The translations under genes and the position numbers were made by a program. A model generated the notes under the pieces. It saw only the letters and a list, made by a program, of their open reading frames with translations. It made no database searches and was not told where the DNA came from. From Episyrphus balteatus (lineage: Eukaryota > Arthropoda > Insecta > Diptera > Syrphidae), in NCBI RefSeq assembly GCF_945859705.1, contig NC_079136.1, positions 95,169,120 through 95,233,119 of the forward strand: a stretch of 64,000 nucleotides of DNA, given 5' to 3'. Shown in pieces: positions 55,795 through 64,000 of this stretch. Each line of letters opens with the position of its first letter. The first letter of the stretch is position 1.

Positions 55795-56300
55795 TTATAT
55801 TCGGAGATAACGATAAACAGATGATCTTTTTTGACACTAGGTACCTATATCTTTTTACCTAGAGTATATAGAATTTCGATTAAATTATTTTGTATCTTAA
55901 ATTCAAAAAGTTCATAATTACTAAAAAAAAACCCATGTTGGGATCGTTTGCCACGAACAACCACCACCAGTAAAGGAAGTACCGTAATCTCAGTTTTAAT
56001 TTCGACATAGTTGGCTTTCGAAAATCGTAACTGTTTTTGTAGGCGTCGTACAGTTATGTTTGATGCATATAATTAAAGCTAAAATGATAAGCTCTCCATT
56101 GATATAAAATGTATTATATGTAGGTTGTCATACAAAAATGGACAATAGGGTGATGGAAGGAAAAAAGTAATTTTTTGTTGTTGTCTTTTTTTTATGCAAA
56201 CTAATTGCATTCCAGCTCTTTTTGTAGATATCGTACAGAGATGAATATGAATAAGGTGAACATTTTTAGCTAAAATGTAGGTAAGCTTTCAGAAACTGTA
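55795..56300 (-). mobile_element. Repeat family A, decayed inverted copy
   Basis: In inverse orientation it carries family landmarks: TTCGGAGATAACG (55800), TACCGTAATCTCAGT (55981) and an end-like region near 56290. Similarity is well below that of the 8-10 kb copies. Confidence 0.6.
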
Positions 56301-59300
56301 AAATTTGTAGTGAGAAATAAAATATTAACCAAATTTTGTGCGAAAAAAAGTTACTTATTTTACTTTTGTCACGAAAAATTAGTGATTTCAAAAAAAAAAA
56401 CAGTATTATACTTTTTGCAAAACATAATAGACTTGACTTACATAAGTCACATAGAATTCTATTTTGCTCTTTTTCATCTTTATATTTTTTTTTTATGTTT
56501 TGAATAATTGTTTTGTTTCTTCAATAATTATGTCTCATATTGTGTGACTAATGAAATTACACTCAACCATGTAATTACCGTGGCATGTAAAATTCTTAAT
56601 TTTGATGGTAGTCCTAGGGGCGATCGTCGAATGACTAAACTCATCAACTACTCCAATAAAACTTTATCACTAGAGCTATAGAAAAAGATAATGCAACATG
56701 ACTTACCATGACTTAGCCCATCAAGTTAATGGCAGAAACTAGTGGAAAACTAGAGCTCGATTAGATAGAATGAAACATATCGGGTTACCTAGCTAAAAGT
56801 GAACCGTAGGGCAGGGCAGTCCTCTTTCTAGGAGCAAATTTTTCGACCATGACTTATTCCATCTAGTTAATGGTACAATTAAGTATAAATTCAAGGTTTT
56901 GATCAATAAGCAGAATGTCAGTATCGTGGTATTATTTTTTTTTAACAATGCTGACCCAATTTAGAACACATACTTTTCTTGAATCTATTCATAGCTCCAC
57001 CTTGATGGTGTTAAACATTTGTAAAGATAGTCTGAGAAGCAAAATATTAGTTCGCTGGTAACCCAGAATTTAAAAATTGTTCTTTGTTTGAAATCAAATA
57101 ATAGACAGTCTTTTCCAAAATATAAACTTTACCTATTTCGCTGACAAGTTCAAAGGTTTTACAACTTTGATTATAATTATTTCATATCAAAATCCACCAT
57201 AACTAACCACTATCAGAAACAAATTTAAATTTCTCACACAATCGTGTACTACCTACATTTTGAAAAAAAAAAAAAAACAAAAAACAAAACAATTTCAATC
57301 CAATTTCAAATTCCAACCATGAGTAGACATAAAGTTCGGCGTCATCGTTGTTAAAGACGCATTGCAATCTACCATCATCTCTACAATATACTCCATCATG
57401 AACAAATAAACAAATAAAATTCTTCTATAGGTATAAGCTTCGCTTGTCCTTTCTGCTATCTTTTAAGCATTGGCATAGATTGTTGTAATTTGTTGAGAAA
57501 TAAAAAAAAAAAAACAACAACAACAAACAAAAAAACAAAATTAGTAAAATTATCTCGAAAATCGCTCGCTTGTGCGCACTTTACTTAGATTCATCCAAGT
57601 ACGACAAGGCCGGACCTCATTTCTTTATGAATTATTGTAGCAATTGTCTTGTGTCTTGATTCCTTTCCCCTCTCCTTATTTCTATTTCGAGATAGTCTAC
57701 AATTATTTATACCGTTTGTTATAGAAAAGATCAGTCGTAAGTTTGCAATTTTATTTATTGTCAGAGCTGGATTGAGTCATATAAAGGCCTTAAATTCAAG
57801 CCTTTTTGGTGTATCAAAACTAAAGTCAAATTTATCAACTTTATAGAAAGTAATATGTTTAGCGGATTTAACTTATTTGAATCCAATTTTGAATCTTAGT
57901 CAAAGGATGGAACGATAAAAGCTTGCTCTTTTTTCACAAAGGGCCCTCTTCCTTTTCTAATAGTTACCCAATCCAGCATTGTTTGTTGATGTCTTTTTCC
58001 AACAACTATAGGTACACCATTTGCCATATGACTAACCTCTGGACTGAAAAAAATTGTGTGTGTGAAAAAAAAGTGTATGCATTTTATCTGTTGGTCTTAT
58101 AACTGTTTACACGAGGCGTCAGTACACGCGCTGACGATTGCACATTGCTTCCTTATAATCTATGCGATACTTACATACTGATCAACAAAAGATATACAAC
58201 GCTCATGATCATTGGAGCATTACAATAATAGTGAATAGCGCAGAACCACCCAGATCAAGAAAAGCTGTTACACTATACACAAACACACATTATGAATTAT
58301 ATTATTATTCGCTTTTCCGTGAAATTTTTTTGCTTTCCGGGTAAAAAATGGTGATCTCTTCAGAGCAAGAAAAGACCACAAAACAAACAGAAAATTCACT
58401 TAACCAAAGTATTTTTCCACTGGGTTACCTTTGCTATATGTAGCTTATAAACTTATATTCTATTCGAAGTCTTGTTCTAGAAGACGCACTGACATGAATA
58501 TTTATAATTGAGTTCCGAAAACCACCACAGGGGTCTTTATTTGCAAATTGAGTTTGAATGTAAGTAGGTAGGTACTGTATGTCAGCCAGTATAGCCGAAT
58601 TACTATCATCGTCGTAAACGCAACTTGTAATTCTGAGGAAAAAAAAAAGTTTGCGGTTTAATGTTATCTAATGTTCACATAAGTTTTTTCTTTCTTTCGG
58701 GGAAGATTCCCTAATTTAAAAGAAGAAACCACTTCCCAAATGGCTGGTAGCTTATAGAAGATACTAGCTTCTTTGTAACCCCCTGAAGAAGAGAAAACTG
58801 CAAAAGTTATAAAATCCGTTAGTAGGTTAAGTTTATCGTGTCATTATTTGGCTTTAGGTCTATCGTTGATGTGGTCTGTGCGAATACAATGGCAATGATC
58901 TTCACACATGATGGTTGGAAGTAATTTGCATAGAGTATGCTTTTTTAGTATGGCCGCTAAAACGGTGGTCGGTGGTCTTGGTATGAGAATTGTATATAAG
59001 TACATTATTTTCTTCTTTAGTGGTCGTCTGCCTGCTCTTCAGTATTATATTGTTTTGGTAAATAGAATTATCACCTTACAAAAAAAATTATTAAAAGAAA
59101 AAAAAACTAGATTTATTCCAATTATAAAATAGACAAATATCCTATTCAATTGATAAATGACTCAATAGTACCAAAAAACTCGAAACTTTTAGAGATTGTT
59201 CAAATGACCGTATCTTTGTTGTAAATGGTTTTATTGGAGTGCTAAAAAAAGCAATTTGAAGCTTACAGTTTCTTATTTTAAGATCTTAAGACAAAAAAAA

Positions 59301-61280
59301 ATATGCAAAAACTAAAAAAAAATAATATTATTAAAAAAAAAAAAAATGAAGAAGATATACAAGTACCTACATACTGACTTTTCTTAATAAAAATGCGTTT
59401 TGAACTTTCTGAGTCCTAAACACGTTTGGCATTGGTGAAAAAAATTACCACCAAACTTTTCCAAAAATCCTCATCAAACTATACAAAAACCTACCAAATC
59501 TCTAATTGTGTTTTTAAAATATAAAAATGAATGAAATTCGAAATCTGTAAGGTGTTACTACAACTGCGATTTTTTGATAAAATTGCAAAAGTGAAAATTT
59601 TCAAACTAATGTTGTAGTTGTTTTTTCGACTGGAAACCTTAAAAGATCGAGATAAATTTTAAGCTCCCATACAAAATTCTTTCCAAAATTTAGCCGACTT
59701 GACCTTTATAAAAGATTCACATTTTTATTTCCAACTGCACATTTTTTATGTATTTAGTGATACATATTGCAGGGAATAAAGCAAAACCTAGCCAAAATCT
59801 ACTCCGAAATGCGTTTCGTCAAAGTACCACAGTGGGCTCATCACATTTTCCTCCTTTTCTATTAATCTATATTCTCAAATTCAGAGTTTTGTATTTTAAA
59901 ATGTTTATAATTCATCTGTAAAACTTCAATTTTGTTTATCAATATTCAGAGGCACTGTCAGTTTTTATTTCATTCAATTCAATTAGCCGAGTTATGCGCA
60001 AAAATTATTTTTTTTTTTGGGATATATTGCGTCAAGCTATTATTTAAGCTCGTTGACCAAAAACTAAAGATGCAATGTGTTCCAGTTTAATATTTTCTAT
60101 CGTTTTAGTTTTATTTCATTGTATTTAAGTGAGGAAAGACAAAATGGCAGTCAGTTTAAGTCCAAATTTCCAAAAAAGATTATATTATGATTAAATTTTT
60201 TTTTAACTCATTTGATAGCCCTCTGCATTTTATAGAAAAACTCTCTACAACCAAAGATGGCCGAGCAATTAATAAATGAACACAAGTAAAATAAGTTCGA
60301 TGACATCACGAAAAAAAAGTTTTTTTTTCCAAATTATCTCGGCTTAAGGATGATGGTGCAAATTATTTTTGTTTAAATAAAATAAAGAACTAATAATATT
60401 AAGTAAGAATGTTTTTGCCCTATTATTTTGCAAACAATTTAAAAAAATTAGCTTTCTACGACCAAAGGAGAGCCGAGTGACTTTATTTTCCTTAGAAGTG
60501 GTCGTTCTGGAATTAAAAAAAAAGATTTTAGAGCGAACTCCCTAGTTTTGAGATCTTATGATGAAAACATTTTTCATTTTAACAATTTTCCTACTGAACA
60601 AAATTTTTTTTTAGAACTTTTTCCAGTTTTTTTTTTAGGTCTAAAAACTTTTATTCTCGAAAAACAGTATAATATCGATTGTTCACAAAAACCCAAAAAA
60701 GTTTCCATTCAATCAATCGACCGGTTTTGTTTTTTGTTTTATTCGATCGAATTACATTCACTCTGGTGCATGCGTAACTTTTCTTGACAATTTTGAAAAT
60801 TTGTATTTTGATATTCTCCTAAACGTAGGGTGGACAAAAAATGATTTTTTTTTTGTATGTTTTAAGAGCTCAAAGTTAAATGATAAGAGCTCAAAAGAAA
60901 AACGACAGCAGTTTGAATTTTTGAAAAAAATTTTACTTTTAGGGATCTTAGGGGATTTTCAATTTTTTACTGCAGAATTTATTTATTGTTGTTTTTAAGT
61001 TTCTTCTAAACCGATTGTGGACGATAGTATTTCAACGTTTTAGACGATTTTTCATTTTTCAGACTTTCTATAAAAAAAGAATTTGATCTAAATTTTTTTT
61101 GAAGGTAGACAGACGAAATTTTTTCACAAAAGGTGGACAAACGAATTAGACAAGTTTGATTAAAAAATTTCTTCAGCCTATTTTTCTTACTTCAGTTTCA
61201 TAGGTTTTTCACGAAATTAAGTGAAACTTGTTTCCTTCAATACATTTATCACTATATCCTTGAAAATTCATCAAATTAAT
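56301..61280. other. Non-coding AT-rich stretch
   Basis: No gene recognised. CCATGACTTA with a following GTTAATGG phrase occurs twice (about 56708 and 56849), a weak direct repeat. TAGGGTGGACAAAAAATG at about 60829 resembles the tip of the 44.1-kb MITE. The rest holds homopolymers only. Confidence 0.45.
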
Positions 61281-61315
61281 TCTTTTTTTTTTCTTCTCTT
61301 TTCTTCCAGGTAAGT
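61281..61315 (+). promoter_or_regulatory. Recursive (zero-length exon) splice site 2
   Basis: An almost unbroken pyrimidine tract (61281-61307, T/C only) leads into CAG|GTAAGT, with the junction between 61309 and 61310. This is the textbook ratchet-point motif. It is on the same strand as site 1, 36.5 kb away, a normal spacing for such sites in long fly introns. A consensus 5' splice site 74 nt downstream completes an RS-exon. Confidence 0.85.
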
Positions 61316-61383
61316 TGTTTTCTTGAGAAAGTTTTACCAAAATATTATCCAAACATCAATTATTGTGGGTATATAGTATACAG
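61310..61383 (+). other. Candidate cryptic RS-exon 2 (74 nt)
   Basis: Bounded by the recursive 3' site and by TACAG|GTAAGTTAAG at 61383/61384, a consensus donor. 74 nt is out of phase. Like RS-exon 1 it should normally be skipped in favour of the regenerated donor at 61310. Confidence 0.6.
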
Positions 61384-61389
61384 GTAAGT

Positions 61390-63330
61390 TAAGTCAACCT
61401 CATGACATTGATGATAATTCCGCCTATATAAACCAAAAACCAAACAACTCTAGCTAGTAAAAGTAGAGGTACCATCGCCCCATCACACTGATGTACATAA
61501 TACATTTATATATATCTATAATAGTCCCGGCAATTAACTTTCTAATAAAGAATGTTGGTGAAGTATTAAACCTGCGTTTCTATATGGATGGTATAATGTT
61601 TTGAACATGGTGATTCCCATCATCAATTTTCCATTTGGCCACACAACCAACACCCATTTTTACATTTTGAAAAATAATGTTTTGCTGTCAAAAGACTTTT
61701 GTGTTGTTTGCACCTTGAGGGTCATCAACAATTGCGCATATAGTTAGTATGTGATAGTGAAGACGTTTGAAGCTGATTGAGGTGCCTCGCAGAAATACAT
61801 TTTATCGCCAACTACGGGGGGCCGCCATCTAGAAAATGTTTTGTAAATTTTCCAGAATCTCCATAAAGGTGAAGACTAAGGTCAGGCAGCAAACCAGAAG
61901 GAAAAGCTAGCGCACACAGAACCCGCAACATAAAACACAAGATTTTCTTGTTGGAATTTTGCTTTTTTTTTTTTAATATAAACTTGTTTTAGTTTTTTTT
62001 TTTTTGCTATATCTATGCGCGCGTGCAATAAACTTCACACCATAACAGCGATGTTAAATGCAAGGTGCCAATGCGAATGCGCCCAAGCGCAAAATATACT
62101 TTCACTTTTCACCAACTGAAATTGTGGTATGGAGTAGAGTAGACTCTAAGCCAATAAAAACAACTCTCATAAGTTTGCTTCCTAAAAGTATCGCACTCGT
62201 ACTGTGTTTGCCAATTATACGGACACGCCAAGCAACATGCAATTTTTAATATAAAGCGATTACGAAGACGATGGACTTGCTGCTGGGTGATGGTGCCTCC
62301 TGGTGTGACAAGAAGGTGGTATATAAACGGGGACTTTATTTTATGGAAAATTATTAATATTCTAGCAATTAACCATACATAATGTAGTTCATGCACTAGG
62401 ACCTGATTAAACATTCATATGATGCGTTTGGTTTCAAGCTGTGATCATTTGGGGGCAGACCATTTGGTGGTCATATCGTGGGAATGTTTGAAGATGCTAT
62501 GGAAATTGTATAGAAAATTTATATGAAAAATCGGTTTGGAACATTGTAGAAAATGCACCTGCATTAATAACGTTGACTTGAATTTTTATTCCAATTTTAA
62601 CCAAAAAAAAAAAACTTTCAAGACCAAAGTTGTGTTGTCATTGTCACCATTTCACAAAATCCTCACTATTAATTTTCTTGTTTCCACTTTTTATAACTTG
62701 ACACTTTTCAATTATTTCAAAGATACATCACAGCCATTTAAAGTGACTATAGATGTCACTTAATTCGCGTTAATAGTGGCACTCCTTAATGCTTGTCACA
62801 TATACATATTATATGTTAAGCACCATTCACAATCTTTGCATAGATACATCTTTTTGTTAAAAGAAAAAAACAAAAAAAAAAAAAAAATAGAAAGAAATAA
62901 AAGTTAATTCGGCCTTACAGAACCATTTTGCAAACTGTGTGTGACAGTTGGGCACACATCGGTTGAAAAAAAAAAACATTTAACAAAAACAACAACAACA
63001 AAATAAATAGATATAACACTGCTCTTCCTTGTATGGCCATACCTTTATCTATGATCCACACGGAATCCCCTTTATATGCATGCATAGATAGAAAAACTAT
63101 CAGGTGCACATGCTCACTTGTATCTCCATGCAAAAAAAAAAAAAAAAAAAAATCGAAGAAAAAAAAAATATACTACAAACTTCCTAATAGATTCCTTGAG
63201 AAAATTATGGTCTTCTATGTGAATAGCCTTTTGAAAATGGTGGGCAAGCGATATACGATACAAAAAAAAAAAATGGTGGCAGAGGCGAGTGGTGGTAGTG
63301 GCATGGTTACCACTAGTTGAAAAAAGTTCT
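61390..63330. other. Non-coding stretch
   Basis: No gene identified. GGGGGGCCGCCATCTAG near 61815 has a Pho/YY1-like core. (GCGC)n-type words near 62018 and poly-A runs at about 62874 and 63131 are the only marked features. Confidence 0.45.
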
Positions 63331-63590
63331 CATTTTAGTGACCAAATCCAAAACCTGGCAGAACTCCAAACCCAAAAATTCAAAATTCCAAATTTTTGTA
63401 CAGATCAATGTTCCAAAACCAGAATCCATAAGATAAAAAAAAAACTACAAAAAAACTTAAATCCAAAAAAAAAGGAAAACAAATCGGAATTCGGAGTAAT
63501 CGTAGTCCAAAAAATCCAAAAACCAAAAGTCTTCAAACCTCAAAATTCCAAACGCGTAAAAAATGAAAAGAACCTTCATCTAATTTAACT
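63331..63590. repeat. Degenerate CCAAAA/TTCCAAA repeat
   Basis: Loose repetition of CCAAAATTC-type words (ATCCAAAACC, CAAAATTCC, TCCAAAAAAT). These resemble the decayed edge of a minisatellite like that at 48.5 kb, but without GGG tracts. The 99-codon Lys-rich frame across it is an artefact. Confidence 0.4.
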
Positions 63591-64000
63591 TAAAATCAAA
63601 CCAGGCTTTTGGAGGGATTCACTAAATTTTTTGAGTTCCCCTGTTTTTTTTTTCGGATCAAAAAAAATTTGTAGTTTCTGCGAAAGTTTTTTTCAGATTT
63701 TTTTCTTGGGTTAAATTGAGTCTTTCAGTTTAGGGTTTGTTTGTTTGTGATTTGTTAGCGATATACCTACATAATTTTTGGAGTTCACAGCTTTTATTCG
63801 TTTTCTGAATTTCGAGTTTTTAGATTTTTTGGGTATTCGTGATTCTTACCGCATAAGAAAATGCTGGTTGTATGAAAAAAAAAACTAAGGACAGATTTGA
63901 AATCAGCGATGCCAAATTATTAAAAAAACAGTTAAGAGACTTCATAAAACATAAAAAAAGGTACAGTTTTGGTTAGCAGTGTTATCAATGTACCTAATGC
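63591..64000. other. Non-coding AT-rich stretch
   Basis: Nothing recognised up to the window edge. Confidence 0.5.

Overview
The window looks like insect nuclear DNA, most likely from a fly with a large, repeat-laden genome. It is very AT-rich, has long poly-A/T runs, carries many TA-flanked inverted-repeat elements, a mini-me/DINE-like (CAGA)n element, a tRNA-derived SINE and fly-type recursive splice motifs. I found no host protein-coding exon. The only long reading frames (316 and 778 codons) belong to a non-LTR retrotransposon.

Two sites on the + strand (AG|GT at 24792/24793 and 61309/61310) have a long pyrimidine tract ending in CAG followed at once by GTGAGT or GTAAGT. Each is followed 89 or 74 nt later by a good second 5' splice site. 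This is the layout of recursive (ratchet) splice sites with their RS-exons. The simplest reading is that the whole window lies inside one very long intron of a + strand gene whose exons are outside the view.

Layout: 1-7.2 kb is AT-rich filler with a G12/C16 hairpin, a minus-strand reverse transcriptase relic (4.2 kb) and a 22-bp minisatellite (4.5-5.2 kb). 7.8-10.9 kb holds three arms of one repeat family (long hairpin 8.4-9.1 kb), one of them split by a 980-bp TA-flanked MITE. 13.0-14.8 kb is a foldback element with an internal 715-bp tandem duplication. 15.6-17.0 kb is a foldback split by a dead Tc1/mariner element. Further MITEs or foldbacks lie at 19.4, 23.8, 27.3, 44.1, 45.3, 47.3, 51.4, 52.4 and 55.3 kb. 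A mini-me/DINE-like element is at 32.9-33.9 kb, a G-quadruplex-capable minisatellite pair with a 66-bp palindrome at 48.5-49.0 kb, and a SINE at 49.3 kb.

The most interesting locus is 37.9-42.1 kb: an APE-type LINE with ORF1 (coiled coil plus putative nucleic-acid-binding part) and ORF2 (endonuclease plus reverse transcriptase with intact catalytic residues). It is preceded by two full tandem 5' monomers (314 and 324 bp) and a third truncated one that supplies the ORF1 start codon. Each full monomer contains a complete type III hammerhead ribozyme, with all core nucleotides, a GUC cleavage site and stems I, II and III. In the second one, a 10-nt stretch of loop I is perfectly complementary to the whole of loop II. 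Hammerheads are known from Penelope-like elements, retrozymes and satellites, and HDV-like ribozymes from LINE 5' ends. I do not know of a described LINE with hammerhead-bearing tandem 5' monomers, so this is my main candidate for an undescribed system.
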